A stretch of DNA of 64,000 nucleotides from Methylobacterium sp. 2A (GCF_009806555.1 NZ_VUOK01000029.1:124001-188000); one strand, 5' to 3'. Positions 45,151-53,755 are shown, numbered from the stretch's first letter. A program made the numbers and translations. Notes: generated by a model not told the origin, from the letters alone.

Positions 45151-46875
45151 TCAGGCCGCGCGCAGGCCCGCCAGGAACTGCCCGACCGCGGCGCCGAGCC
45201 GTTCCGATTCCTGCGACAGGGCGTTGGCCGAGTTCAGCACCTGGGCGGCGGCCGCGCCCGTCTCGTCGGCGGCACCGGCGAGGCCCACGACGTTGTCGGT
45301 GACCGCGCTGGTCCGCGCGGCGGCCGCGGAAACGTTGCGGACGATCTCCTGCGTGGCGGCGCCCTGCTCCTCGACGGCGGCCGCGATCGAGGCGGCGACC
45401 GTGCTGATCTCGCGGATGCGCCCCGCGATCCCGGTGATCGCCCCGGCGGCCTGCCCGGTGGATTCCTGGACCCGGGCGATCTGCCCGGAGATCTCCTCGG
45501 TGGCCTTCGCGGTCTGCTCGGCGAGCGCCTTCACCTCGGCGGCCACCACCGCGAAGCCGCGGCCGGATTCGCCCGCGCGCGCCGCCTCGATCGTGGCGTT
45601 GAGCGCCAGCAGGTTCGTCTGCGCGGCGATGTTCGAGATCAGCCCGACCACATCGCCGATCCGGGCGACCGCCGCGCTGAGATCCTGGACCAGGGAAGCG
45701 GTCTCCCCGGATTCCGCGACCGCCGCCTGCGCCAGACCGGTCGAGGCCTGGACCTGCCGGCCGATCTCCAGGACCGAGGTGCCGAGCTGCTCGGCGGCGG
45801 CGGCCACGGTGCCGACATTGTCGGCGGCTTCCTCGGCCGCCCGGGCGACGCCCCCCGAGCGGTCCGAGGCCTGGACCGCGGTGGAGCTCATGCTCCGGGC
45901 CGTGGTCTGGAGTTGCGCGGCCGCCGCCGTCACGGCCTCGATCACCCCGCCGACGCTGCCCTCGAAGGTTTGCGCCAGGGCCTGCATCGCCGCCCGGCGC
46001 TGCGTCTCCGCGTCGGCCCGGGCCAGGGCGGTCTCGGCCTCCAGGGCCCGGTTGCGTTCCAGGCTCGCCCGGAAGCCCAAAGCCGCGCGGGCGATCTCGG
46101 CGATCTCGTCGTGCCGATCCGTGTGGGGGACCGTCACGTCGGTGTTGCCGGCGGCCAGTTCCGACATGGCGGCGGCGACCCGCAGGGCACGGACGGCGAT
46201 GTCGCCGGCCAGCCACCGCATCAGCGCGAGCGCCAGGACCGCGCCGAAGCCGGTCCCGAGCAGGATCATGGTGAGCGTCGCCGCGCTGGTGTCGCGCACC
46301 TGCCCGGCCGCCTCCTGCGCCCTGCGGCTGTAGGCGGTCTTCAGCGTGTCGAGCCGCGTCCAGGCCTCGTCGTAGAGTTTGTTGGCGGGGCCGTTGAAGG
46401 CGGTCCGCCCGCCGGCAGCGTCACCCGCGACCACCTGGGCGAAGGCGGCCGTCTGCGCGCTCAGATAGGCCTGCCAGCGTTCGGTGAAGGCCGTGAAATC
46501 CGCCGCGGCCCCGGGCTCGGCCGGCAGCGCCGCGAAGGCCCGGATCAGGTCCTGCATCGCGCCGATGCGGGCCGCGTTGCGCTCCTGCGCGCGCGCATGG
46601 GCGGAGGGCTCCGTCTCGTCGATGACCCGGGTGGCGCCGAGGCGCACGCGGGTCATGGTGGCGCGCAGATCGCCGAGCAGATCGACCGCCGGCAGCAACC
46701 GGTCGCCGATCCGCTCCGTGACGGCCGCACTCTGCCGGATCCGCAGGGCGGCCTGGCCGCCGACTCCGATCACGATGACGCCGGTCAACCCGGCGAGAAC
46801 GAGGAATTGGGTCCGGAGGCGGAGCGGAAGATGCACGGAATGACCGGGATATGTCGGAGTACTTCTCAAAGTCAT
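45151..46875 (-). CDS. Methyl-accepting chemotaxis protein
   Basis: A 574-residue chemoreceptor. TM1 (about residues 24-43), a helical periplasmic domain of roughly 150 residues (a four-helix-bundle-type sensor), TM2 (about 200-218), a HAMP segment (about 220-275, [25 protein letters not shown]) and the cytoplasmic signalling domain with [49 protein letters not shown] (region about residues 420-468), the hairpin tip of MCPs. Ligand unknown. The C-terminus has no CheR-type pentapeptide. It lies between the phosphatase and hisZ. Confidence 0.94.
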   Translation of the reverse strand: MTLRSTPTYPGHSVHLPLRLRTQFLVLAGLTGVIVIGVGGQAALRIRQSAAVTERIGDRLLPAVDLLGDLRATMTRVRLGATRVIDETEPSAHARAQERNAARIGAMQDLIRAFAALPAEPGAAADFTAFTERWQAYLSAQTAAFAQVVAGDAAGGRTAFNGPANKLYDEAWTRLDTLKTAYSRRAQEAAGQVRDTSAATLTMILLGTGFGAVLALALMRWLAGDIAVRALRVAAAMSELAAGNTDVTVPHTDRHDEIAEIARAALGFRASLERNRALEAETALARADAETQRRAAMQALAQTFEGSVGGVIEAVTAAAAQLQTTARSMSSTAVQASDRSGGVARAAEEAADNVGTVAAAAEQLGTSVLEIGRQVQASTGLAQAAVAESGETASLVQDLSAAVARIGDVVGLISNIAAQTNLLALNATIEAARAGESGRGFAVVAAEVKALAEQTAKATEEISGQIARVQESTGQAAGAITGIAGRIREISTVAASIAAAVEEQGAATQEIVRNVSAAAARTSAVTDNVVGLAGAADETGAAAAQVLNSANALSQESERLGAAVGQFLAGLRAA

Positions 46876-46890
46876 GTCAACGCGATGTTA

Positions 46891-46906
46891 CCGTTTCGTG
46901 AAACGG
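46891..46906. promoter_or_regulatory. Perfect palindrome between the chemoreceptor and hisZ genes
   Basis: CCGTTTC-GT-GAAACGG in the 128-base divergent promoter region, 15 bases upstream of the chemoreceptor start. It resembles a two-fold-symmetric repressor site and superficially parS, but its spacing differs by two bases. Confidence 0.5.
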
Positions 46907-47003
46907 GACCGTCCCTGCGCAATCCCGCGCGCCGGGCTTGTCGACCGGGGCGTGTCGCCAAGCCCGGCCGCGGTTGCTACAGAGCGCCCGCGAGGTGGAC
47001 ACG

Positions 47004-48143
47004 ATGACACGACCGGAGGCAGGCGAGACGGGGGCGGGGGATGCGGCGCGCGCGCGGCTCTCCGCCCATCTGAATGCGGCGGGCTATCGGCCGGTGACGC
47101 CGCCGGTGCTGCAACCGCTGGAGCCGTTCCTGGAATTGTCGGGCGAGGATATCCGCCGCCGGATCTTCGTGACCCAGGATGCGGGCGGGGCCGAATTGTG
47201 CCTGCGGCCGGAATTCACGATTCCCGTCTGCCGCCTCCACCGGTCGCAAGCCGACGGGCAGGCGGCCGATTACAGCTATTGCGGCCCGGTCTTCCGGCTG
47301 GCCGCCGACGAGCCCGACGAGTTCTTCCAGGCCGGGATCGAGTCGATCGGGCGCACCGACACGCCGGCCGCGGATGCCGAGGTGCTGGGCCTCGCCCTCG
47401 AAGGTCTCGCGCTGTTCGGCCGCACCGATCCGGCGGTCCGGCTCGGCGATATGGGGCTGACCGTGGCGCTCCTCGACGGGCTCGCGGTGCCGCCGGCCGC
47501 CAAGCGCCGGACGCTCCGGGCACTCGCCGCGGGGCGCTCCCTCGACGCCGTGACCAACGGCGCCGGCGCGCGGCCCGAGGATCCGCATGCCGGCCTGCTG
47601 GCGGCGATCCAGGGCCAGGACCCGCGCGGGGTGCGCGCCTTCGTGGAGGACGTGCTGGCCATCGCCGGAATCTCGGCGGTTGGGGGGCGCAGCGCCGGCG
47701 AGATCGCCGAGCGCTTCCTCGCCAAGGCGGCCGCCCAGGCCCATGGCGGGGCCGGGCTCAATGCCGAGAACCGCGCCGTGCTCGACCGCTACCGCGCCAT
47801 CGCCGGTGATCCGGACGCGGCGGCGCGCGACCTGCGGGCGCTGGTCGCAGAGGCGAACATCCGCCACGACGCCCTCGCGGCGGCCCTCGACCTGTTCGAG
47901 GAGCGCACCGGCTTCATCGCGGCCCGCGGCCTGCCGATCGAGCGGTTCCGCTTCCAGGGGGGCTTTGCCCGCAACCTCGACTACTACACCGGCTTCATCT
48001 TCGAGGTGTCCGAGCGTGACGGCCCGATCCTGGTCGGCGGTGGCCGCTACGACGGGCTGCTCGGCCATCTCGGCAGCCCCGTGCCGCTGCCGGCCGTCGG
48101 CTGCACCTTCTGGATCGAGCGCGTGGCGGGAGCCGGCCGATGA
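47004..48143 (+). CDS. hisZ: ATP phosphoribosyltransferase regulatory subunit
   Basis: A 379-residue HisZ protein, a catalytically dead histidyl-tRNA-synthetase paralogue that associates with HisG to start histidine synthesis. LRPEFTIPVCRLH, YSYCGPVFRLAADEPDEFFQAGIESIG and FARNLDYYTGFIFEV preserve the class II fold. [13 protein letters not shown] is close to HisRS but the catalytic pattern is altered. The stop overlaps the hisG start by four bases, so the two are coupled. The ATG at 47004 follows the AGGTGG region. Confidence 0.94.
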   Translation: MTRPEAGETGAGDAARARLSAHLNAAGYRPVTPPVLQPLEPFLELSGEDIRRRIFVTQDAGGAELCLRPEFTIPVCRLHRSQADGQAADYSYCGPVFRLAADEPDEFFQAGIESIGRTDTPAADAEVLGLALEGLALFGRTDPAVRLGDMGLTVALLDGLAVPPAAKRRTLRALAAGRSLDAVTNGAGARPEDPHAGLLAAIQGQDPRGVRAFVEDVLAIAGISAVGGRSAGEIAERFLAKAAAQAHGGAGLNAENRAVLDRYRAIAGDPDAAARDLRALVAEANIRHDALAAALDLFEERTGFIAARGLPIERFRFQGGFARNLDYYTGFIFEVSERDGPILVGGGRYDGLLGHLGSPVPLPAVGCTFWIERVAGAGR

Positions 48144-49126
48144 TTCTTTCGGACTCAGGACCGCTGATCCTCGCCGTCCCCTCCAAGGGGCGGCTTCAGG
48201 AGAACGCCAACGCGTTCTTCGGCCGGGCCGGGCTGAAGCTCGCGCAGGGCGCGGGTGCCCGCGACTATCGCGGCAAGCTGCTGGGCGTGCCGGATGTCGA
48301 GGTGCGCTACCTCTCGGCCTCCGAGATCGCCGCGCAGCTCGCCTCCGGCGCCGCCCATCTCGGCGTGACCGGCGAGGACCTGATCCGCGAGACCCTGCCG
48401 GACGTGCGCGGCCAGGTGGAGCTGCTCACCCCGCTCGGCTTCGGCAACGCGACCGTGGTGGTGGCGGTGCCCCAGGCCTGGATCGACGTGCGCGACATGT
48501 CGGACCTCGACGAGGTCGCGGCCGGGATGCGCGCCCGCCACGGGCGCCGCCTGCGGGTGGCGACCAAATACGTGAACCTGACCCGCCGGTTCTTCGCCGA
48601 GAAGGGCGTGGCCGATTACCGGATCGTCGAGAGCCTGGGCGCCACCGAGGGGGCGCCGGCCGCGGGCTCGGCCGAGATCGTGGTCGACATCACCACCACG
48701 GGGGCGACGCTCTCCGCCAATGCCCTGAAGATCTTGGATGACGGCATCATCCTCCGCTCGGAGGCGAACCTCGTCGCCTCTCTGAAGGCGCCCTGGGGTG
48801 AGGGCCAGCGGGCGGCCCTGCGCACGGTGCTCGGCCGGATCGCCGCCGAGGAGCGTGCCCGCACCACCCGGGAGGTACGCGCCGCCCTGCCGGAGAGCGG
48901 CACGATCGACCTCGCCACCCTGGCGGGCCTGCACGAGGCGGAACTGCCCTACGGCGCCCCGCGCGGGCCCGAGGGCGAGATCGTGCTGCGCTGCCCGGAG
49001 GGCGCGGTGTTCGAGCTGGCCGGCGCGCTGGTCGAGGCCGGGGCACGAGCCGTGACGGTGCGGCGGGTGGATTACGCCTTCGCGGCCGAGAACCCCCTGG
49101 CGGAGCGGTTGCTGGCGCGGTTGTGA
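48140..49126 (+). CDS. hisG: ATP phosphoribosyltransferase
   Basis: A 328-residue HisG, the first enzyme of histidine synthesis (PRPP plus ATP gives phosphoribosyl-ATP). LILAVPSKGRLQEN, LGVTGEDLIRETLPDV, RVATKYVNLTRRFFAEKGV and VDITTTGATLSANAL (the PRPP-binding region) are present. Proteins that need HisZ are usually about 200-230 residues. This one carries roughly 100 extra C-terminal residues (about 225-328), reminiscent of the regulatory-domain length of long-form HisG, while retaining a hisZ partner. Confidence 0.94.
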   Translation: MILSDSGPLILAVPSKGRLQENANAFFGRAGLKLAQGAGARDYRGKLLGVPDVEVRYLSASEIAAQLASGAAHLGVTGEDLIRETLPDVRGQVELLTPLGFGNATVVVAVPQAWIDVRDMSDLDEVAAGMRARHGRRLRVATKYVNLTRRFFAEKGVADYRIVESLGATEGAPAAGSAEIVVDITTTGATLSANALKILDDGIILRSEANLVASLKAPWGEGQRAALRTVLGRIAAEERARTTREVRAALPESGTIDLATLAGLHEAELPYGAPRGPEGEIVLRCPEGAVFELAGALVEAGARAVTVRRVDYAFAAENPLAERLLARL

Positions 49127-49179
49127 CCCATCGGGCCGGCAGCGCGGGACCTGCTTCCCGCGCCATTGTCGATCCGCTA

Positions 49180-49198
49180 GCATCGCAAACCGCGATGC
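49180..49198. promoter_or_regulatory. Inverted repeat upstream of higBA
   Basis: GCATCGC-AAACC-GCGATGC, two 7-base arms, 12 bases before the higB start codon. Position and symmetry fit an autoregulatory HigA operator. Confidence 0.55.
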
Positions 49199-49210
49199 GG
49201 CGGCGACCTC

Positions 49211-49498
49211 ATGCACGTCATCACCCAAGCCCGGATCTGGGAGGCCAAGCGGACATGGCCGCGCGCCGCAGACGTACTTGATGCGTGGTACCGGCTGATG
49301 AAAAGCGCGGAACCGTGTGACTTCGCCCAGATGAAGGCGCTGTTTCCAGCAACTGATAAGGTCGGCCGCCTGCATGTCTTCGATATTGGCGGCAACAAGC
49401 TGCGCCTCGTTGCCGTTGTCCAATATAAATTCAAGAAGGTCTACATCCAGTCGATCATGGATCACGCCACCTACGATAAGGGCAAATGGAAGGTGTAG
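49211..49498 (+). CDS. higB: HigB-type mRNA interferase toxin
   Basis: A 95-residue toxin. MHVITQARIWEAKRTWPRAADVLDAWYRLMKSA, FPATDKVGRLHVFDIGGNKLRLVAVVQYKFKKVYIQSIMDHATYDKGKW (given as regions) matches the HigB family that cleaves mRNA on translating ribosomes, including the conserved FDIGGNKLRL and HATYDK stretches. The higA antitoxin gene follows after four bases in the higBA order. It sits directly downstream of hisG. Lower GC than neighbours in places. Confidence 0.92.
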   Translation: MHVITQARIWEAKRTWPRAADVLDAWYRLMKSAEPCDFAQMKALFPATDKVGRLHVFDIGGNKLRLVAVVQYKFKKVYIQSIMDHATYDKGKWKV

Positions 49499-49502
49499 AG
49501 CG

Positions 49503-49910
49503 ATGACCACCCTCGTGGAGAAAGCCGTCGAGCATTGGCCGCACATTGCTCCCCTGCTCACCGCCCCGTCGAACAGCGGTGAGTATGACCGGCTGGTCCA
49601 GGTCATGGATCAGATCCTGAGTCTCGTCGGTGAGGACGAGGAGCATCCCCTGGCGGTTCTCGCATCCCGTATGGGCGATCTGATCGAGGCCTACGACGAG
49701 GCGCATCGGCCCATGCCGGAGGTCACCGGTGCCGCAGCCCTGCGCTCCATCATGGATGAGCGCGGCCTCAATCAGGGTGATCTACCGGAGGTGGGCACCC
49801 AATCGGTCGTCTCGGAGATCCTGAGCGGCAAGCGTCAGATCAACATTCGTCAGGCCCGAGCCCTTAATGCACGCTTTGGATTTCCCGCCGAGATATTTCT
49901 CGGGCTGTGA
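49503..49910 (+). CDS. higA: HigA-type antitoxin
   Basis: A 135-residue antitoxin whose central region EEHPLAVLASRMGDLIEAYDEAHRP and C-terminal helix-turn-helix (ALRSIMDERGLNQGDLPEVGTQSVVSEILSGKRQINIRQARALNARF, about residues 83-130) match the HigA family, in which the HTH recognises an operator upstream of higBA. RFGFPAEIFLGL closes the protein. Four bases separate it from higB. Confidence 0.92.
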   Translation: MTTLVEKAVEHWPHIAPLLTAPSNSGEYDRLVQVMDQILSLVGEDEEHPLAVLASRMGDLIEAYDEAHRPMPEVTGAAALRSIMDERGLNQGDLPEVGTQSVVSEILSGKRQINIRQARALNARFGFPAEIFLGL

Positions 49911-49955
49911 GGGCTCGACCCGGCCCGGTCGCACCGGGTGACACGTGGCCGTCTC

Positions 49956-50303
49956 CTATTGCGGCCCCTGCTTGGCGAACTCCGACAGCACCGCGCGCAG
50001 CACCTTGAGCCGGGCGTCATAGATCCCGGTCAGGCAGGCGGTATCGCCGCCGCAGGTCCGGCGCTCCTTGAGCCATGCCTCCTGGTCGTCGCGCAGCTTC
50101 GTCTGCCCGCCCATCGGCAGCACCGCCTTCAGGATCTCGAACCGGGTCGCCATCTCGACGTCCCGGTCGTTGAGGGGAAGATGCGCGCAGATCGCCTTCT
50201 CGTCGGGCGCCTCGGCCTTGTCGCAGGGGAAGCTCGCCGCATGGGCGGACGGGCCGAACGCCAGGAGGGCCAGGGTCAGGGCGGTGGAACGTCGCTTCGA
50301 CAT
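49956..50303 (-). CDS. DUF1311 (LprI-like) secreted protein
   Basis: A 115-residue protein with a signal peptide (MSKRRSTALTLALLAFGPSAHA) and a mature domain of the DUF1311/LprI type: FPCDKAEAPDEKAICAHLPLNDRD, then QEAWLKERRTCGGDTACLTGIYDARLKVLR, with four conserved cysteines. Relatives include periplasmic lysozyme inhibitors. The start at 50303 is preferred to the longer frame because it begins at the signal peptide. Confidence 0.82.
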   Translation of the reverse strand: MSKRRSTALTLALLAFGPSAHAASFPCDKAEAPDEKAICAHLPLNDRDVEMATRFEILKAVLPMGGQTKLRDDQEAWLKERRTCGGDTACLTGIYDARLKVLRAVLSEFAKQGPQ

Positions 50304-50387
50304 GGCCTCAGAACGAGCCGGCCCGCGAAAAGCTCCCGCGGCCGCGCCGGCGTGGCGCATCGCGCCCGGGATCACAGGATCCCCGGA

Positions 50388-50819
50388 TCAGAGGCCCGGC
50401 TTGACCACCGCCAGGATGACGATGCCGATCATCAGGAGCGTCGGCACCTCGTTGAGGATCCGGTAGAACCGGGGCGCGCGGGTGTTCCGGTCGGCGGCGA
50501 AGTCCTTGACCATCCCGGCGAGCCAGCCGTGGATGCCCGACATCGCCAGCACCAGCACGAACTTCGCCTGCAGCCATGGGGCCGCATAGTAGCCGCTCAT
50601 CCAGGCGAGGCTCAGCCCGAACACCCAGGTGGCGATCAGCGCCGGCGTCATGATCGCCTTGAGCAGGCGGCGCTCCATCACCTTGAAGGTCGCGCTCTGC
50701 ACCTCCGAGCCCGCCGGCAGGCCGGCATGGTAGACGAACAGCCGCGGCAGGTAGAGCATCCCCGCCATCCAGGCGATCAGGCTGATGACGTGGAGGGCCT
50801 TGATCCAGTCGTAGAGCAC
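50388..50819 (-). CDS. hemJ: Protoporphyrinogen IX oxidase HemJ
   Basis: A 143-residue inner-membrane protein with four hydrophobic helices. YDWIKALHVISLIAWMAGMLYLPRLFVYHA (region about residues 3-32) contains the conserved His and Arg of the HemJ family, and a second conserved Lys is in LQAKFVLVL. It oxidises protoporphyrinogen IX in haem synthesis in bacteria lacking HemG/HemY. The GTG at 50819 starts four bases after the hemE stop, so hemE-hemJ form an operon with shared function. Confidence 0.9.
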   Translation of the reverse strand: MLYDWIKALHVISLIAWMAGMLYLPRLFVYHAGLPAGSEVQSATFKVMERRLLKAIMTPALIATWVFGLSLAWMSGYYAAPWLQAKFVLVLAMSGIHGWLAGMVKDFAADRNTRAPRFYRILNEVPTLLMIGIVILAVVKPGL

Positions 50820-50823
50820 GCGC

Positions 50824-51954
50824 TTACCCGCGCAGCCGCGCGAGCATGCGCTCGACATGGGCGACCGGCGTCTGCGGCGTGATGCCGTGGCCCAGGTTGA
50901 AGATGTGCGGCAGGCCGGCACTCGCCGCCAGCACCGCATCCACCGCCGCGTCGAGGGCCGGCCCGCCCTCGATCAGCGTGTCGGGATGCAGGTTGCCCTG
51001 CGTCACCGTCGAGGCCGGGACCCGGCCGCGCAGGGCCTTCAGGTCCACGCCCCAATCGACCCCGACGGCGTCGGCGCCGGTCTCGGGCACCACCCGGGCA
51101 TGGCCGTCGAGCCCCGAGCCGCGGGCGAACACGATGATCTTCGCCCCCGGCACCTTTTCGCGCACGCCCGCCACCATCCGGGCGATGGGTTGCAGGGACC
51201 AGCGGGTGAGGGCGTCGGCGGCGGGCGCGTCCGGCAGGGCGCTCTCGGCCACGTCGCCCACGGGCTCGACGACCCCGCCGGAGGCCGGCACCGCCCGCGG
51301 CAGGGTGCCGGCATGGGACTCGAAGATCTGCACGGCATCGGCGCCGGCCTCGAGCTGGCGCACGAGGTAGTCGGTCTGCACCGTGACGAGGCGGTCGATC
51401 AGGGCATCGACCAAGGCCGTGTCGCCCTCGGCCAGCGCCCGCGCCGGGGCGAGGTCCGGGGTGCCGCGGCCACCGATCATGTAGCTCGCCACCGTCCAGG
51501 GGGCGCCGCAGAAGCCGAGCAGCGTGGTCTCGCCGGGCAGTTCGGCCCGCAGACGCCTCACCGTCTCGAAGACCGGGGCGAGGTGGTCCATCACGGCCGG
51601 ATCGCCGGCCTCGCGCAGGGCCGAAAAGGCCTCGCGCCCGTCGAGCGGGTCGAGGCGTGGTCCTTCGCCCTCGACGAAGCGCACGTCCTGGCCGAGCGCG
51701 TGGGGGACGACCAGGATATCCGAAAACAAAATCGCGGCGTCGAAGCCGAAGCGCCGGATCGGCTGAAGGGTGACCTCGACGGCGAAATCCGGGCTGTAGC
51801 AGAGATCGAGGAACGAACCGGCCTCCGCCCGGGTCGCCCGATATTCCGGCAGGTAGCGCCCGGCCTGGCGCATCATCCAGGCGGGGGGCGGCCCGATGGC
51901 TTCTCCCTCGAGGACACGCAGCACCTTGCGCTCCCCTGTCGACGTCCCCGTCAT
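50824..51954 (-). CDS. hemE: Uroporphyrinogen decarboxylase
   Basis: A 376-residue enzyme of haem and chlorophyll synthesis. [18 protein letters not shown] and [16 protein letters not shown] are the family signatures. [20 protein letters not shown] and [23 protein letters not shown] flank the active site. Between [13 protein letters not shown] and [13 protein letters not shown] there is about 25 extra residues ([20 protein letters not shown] and following) compared with the family as I recall it, so the protein is longer than the usual 340-355. Upstream lies the candidate replication origin. The start at 51954 ([15 protein letters not shown]) is preferred. Confidence 0.94.
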   Translation of the reverse strand: MTGTSTGERKVLRVLEGEAIGPPPAWMMRQAGRYLPEYRATRAEAGSFLDLCYSPDFAVEVTLQPIRRFGFDAAILFSDILVVPHALGQDVRFVEGEGPRLDPLDGREAFSALREAGDPAVMDHLAPVFETVRRLRAELPGETTLLGFCGAPWTVASYMIGGRGTPDLAPARALAEGDTALVDALIDRLVTVQTDYLVRQLEAGADAVQIFESHAGTLPRAVPASGGVVEPVGDVAESALPDAPAADALTRWSLQPIARMVAGVREKVPGAKIIVFARGSGLDGHARVVPETGADAVGVDWGVDLKALRGRVPASTVTQGNLHPDTLIEGGPALDAAVDAVLAASAGLPHIFNLGHGITPQTPVAHVERMLARLRG

Positions 51955-52142
51955 CTGTGCTCCACCCCGCTTAGCCCATCCCGCATGCCCGTCGGCGCGC
52001 CTCCTGTCGAGTCGCGGCACGCCGATCCCCACACAGGCCCCTTCGAAAAGAAAAGAGAGATTCTAGGACTCTGTTTTTTCTTCTAGGGGCCTGAGAGTCG
52101 GGGGCACAAACGGGTCCACAGGCCGTCCCCGGCGCCGCGCCG

Positions 52143-52157
52143 TTAACGAGGCTTTAA
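52143..52157. promoter_or_regulatory. CtrA-type binding box in the putative oriC
   Basis: TTAA-CGAGGCT-TTAA: two TTAA half sites separated by exactly seven bases, the consensus for the cell-cycle regulator CtrA, which represses replication initiation in Caulobacter. Confidence 0.6.
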
Positions 52158-52347
52158 AGGATTTGCTCCAACTTGCGAGAAGCGGATGGTCCGACAGCGG
52201 CTTGGCAACGCCGAGTCCTGTACGCGCCCCGATTGCGTCCCGGATTCTCCCACGGGCCCGGATTCCGCCTGTGCGGATCAACGGCCTGTGAACGGCGGAG
52301 TCGATAACCGGACGTCCCCCGACCCTGGACCGGTTCGGTCGGGCATC

Positions 52348-52356
52348 CTATCCACA
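52348..52356. other. Near-consensus DnaA box
   Basis: CTATCCACA differs from the strong DnaA box TTATCCACA by one base. It lies 27 bases before the GTG start of the downstream gene, within the putative origin. Confidence 0.55.
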
Positions 52357-52382
52357 CTCATCGACTCCCCTGGCGGCCGGCG

Positions 52383-53246
52383 GTGGACAAGCTGGGCTTC
52401 GCGAAAGGCGTCCGGATGGGCCGCAGCTACTTCCACCTCCACCTCGTCTCCGACTCCACCGGCGAGACGCTGATCAATGTCGGCCGGGCGGCGGCCGCCC
52501 AGTACGAGGGCGTCTCGGCGATCGAGCACGTCTATCCGCTGGTGCGCTCGGCCGCGCAGCTCGACCGGGTGATCTCGGAGATCCGGGCGGCGCCGGGCCT
52601 CGTGCTCTACACCCTGGTGGGCGGCGACCTCGGCGAGCGCCTGGAGGAGGTCGCCCGGGAGACCGGCTCGCCCTGCCTGTCGGTGCTGCGGCCGGTCCAC
52701 GACCTCCTGCGTGCCTATCTCGGCGCCGAGACCACGGCCCGTCCCGGCGCCCAGCACATGCTGAACGCCGAGTATTTCAAGCGCATCGACGCGATGAACT
52801 TCACGCTGGCCCATGACGACGGCAACCTGCCGGAGGATCTGGAGGAGGCCGACGTGATCCTGCTCGGGGTCAGCCGGACCTCGAAGACGCCGACCTCGAT
52901 CTACCTCGCCAATCGCGGCCTCAAGACCACGAACCTGCCGCTGGTGCCCGGCATGCCGCTGCCGCCCGCGATCGAGCGCGCGCGCAAGCCTCTGGTGGTC
53001 GGCCTGTTCGCCTCGCCGGAGCGGATCGTGCAGATCCGGCAGAACCGGCTCTCCAGCCTGAACGCTGACGAGTCCTCGCTCTACGTCGACCGCTCGGCGG
53101 TGGCGGACGAGATCACGGCCTCCCGCCGGCTGTTCACCAAGAACCGCTGGCCGACGATCGACGTCACCCGCCGCTCCATCGAGGAGACGGCGGCCGCGAT
53201 CGTCGATCTCCACCGCGACCACCGCCTGAAGTTCATCGCGGATTGA
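52383..53246 (+). CDS. Pyruvate,phosphate dikinase regulatory protein / PSRP (DUF299)
   Basis: A 287-residue bifunctional kinase/pyrophosphorylase that switches PPDK or PEP synthetase on and off. [22 protein letters not shown] is the N-terminal signature. [46 protein letters not shown] (region about residues 143-188) holds the P-loop GVSRTSKTP, and [14 protein letters not shown] and [13 protein letters not shown] are conserved. The GTG at 52383 starts in the origin gap; an ATG at 52416 ([13 protein letters not shown]) fits the family N-terminus and may be the true start. Confidence 0.93.
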   Translation: MDKLGFAKGVRMGRSYFHLHLVSDSTGETLINVGRAAAAQYEGVSAIEHVYPLVRSAAQLDRVISEIRAAPGLVLYTLVGGDLGERLEEVARETGSPCLSVLRPVHDLLRAYLGAETTARPGAQHMLNAEYFKRIDAMNFTLAHDDGNLPEDLEEADVILLGVSRTSKTPTSIYLANRGLKTTNLPLVPGMPLPPAIERARKPLVVGLFASPERIVQIRQNRLSSLNADESSLYVDRSAVADEITASRRLFTKNRWPTIDVTRRSIEETAAAIVDLHRDHRLKFIAD

Positions 53247-53250
53247 GTCC

Positions 53251-53361
53251 GGGGATCCCAAAGGGCTGAGCCCTTTGGCGGGGTCCAGGGGCGGCGCCCC
53301 TGGGTCTTTGCAGGGTTCCACCCTGCACCCGCAAAAGGTCGAAGACCTTTTGAAACCAGGA
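53251..53361. repeat. Family A multi-hairpin repeat, copy A7
   Basis: CCAAAGGGCTGAGCCCTTTGG, AGGGGCGGCGCCCCT, the CAGGGTTCCACCCTG stem and AAAAGGTCGAAGACCTTTT, then GAAACCAGG. Between the convergent DUF299 and crcB genes, five bases from the crcB stop. Confidence 0.88.
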
Positions 53362-53365
53362 CTTT

Positions 53366-53755
53366 TCAGCTCCCACTCAGGACTGTTCGGACCAGGGCGA
53401 GACCCGCCACCAACCCGATTAGCCCAGCCGCCACCGAGGCCAGCACGTAGAGGGCGGCCATGCCGGTCTCGCCCCGCTCGTACAGGCTGATCGCGTCGAG
53501 CGAGAAGGTCGAGAAGGTGGTGAAGCCGCCGAGCATCCCGGTGGTCAGGAACAGCCGGGCCGGGTGACCCGCCGCGCCGCGCAACGCGAAGCCTTCCGCC
53601 AGCACGCCCATCAGGAACGAGCCCAGCACGTTGATGATCAGCGTGGCCAGCGGAAAGCCGAGGCCTGGCAGCAGCCGCGACACCGCGACGTTGACGCCGT
53701 GCCGGACCCCGCCGCCGAGCCCGGCCCCGAGGATGACGATGAGGGTGTTGATCAT
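53366..53755 (-). CDS. crcB: Fluoride efflux channel Fluc/CrcB
   Basis: A 129-residue inner-membrane protein with four helices that exports fluoride ions. GGGVRHGVNVAVSRLLP, NVLGSFLMGVLAEGF (the conserved Asn and Phe box) and LFLTTGMLGGFTTFSTFSLDAI (FSTF pore motif) are all present. A fluoride-riboswitch aptamer sits about 90 bases upstream on the same strand, which independently confirms the assignment. Confidence 0.96.
   Translation of the reverse strand: MINTLIVILGAGLGGGVRHGVNVAVSRLLPGLGFPLATLIINVLGSFLMGVLAEGFALRGAAGHPARLFLTTGMLGGFTTFSTFSLDAISLYERGETGMAALYVLASVAAGLIGLVAGLALVRTVLSGS

Larger units (their letters stand above)
51955..52382. other. oriC: Putative chromosomal replication origin (oriC) between hemE and the PPDK-regulator gene
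   Basis: The hemE/DUF299 gap is the oriC location in Caulobacter and the hemE side marks it in several Rhizobiales. It contains an AT-rich tract (52042-52086), a perfect CtrA-type box (52143-52157), one near-consensus DnaA box (CTATCCACA, 52348-52356) and nine GANTC sites. Flanking genes diverge, as expected for replication-codirectional genes. Only one good DnaA box was found by eye. Confidence 0.65.

Noticed and set aside
46891..46906. The CCGTTTC-GT-GAAACGG palindrome as a third parS site
   Set aside because: It shares the GTTTC...GAAAC halves, but the centre is two bases shorter than in parS and the outer bases differ, so ParB binding is unlikely.
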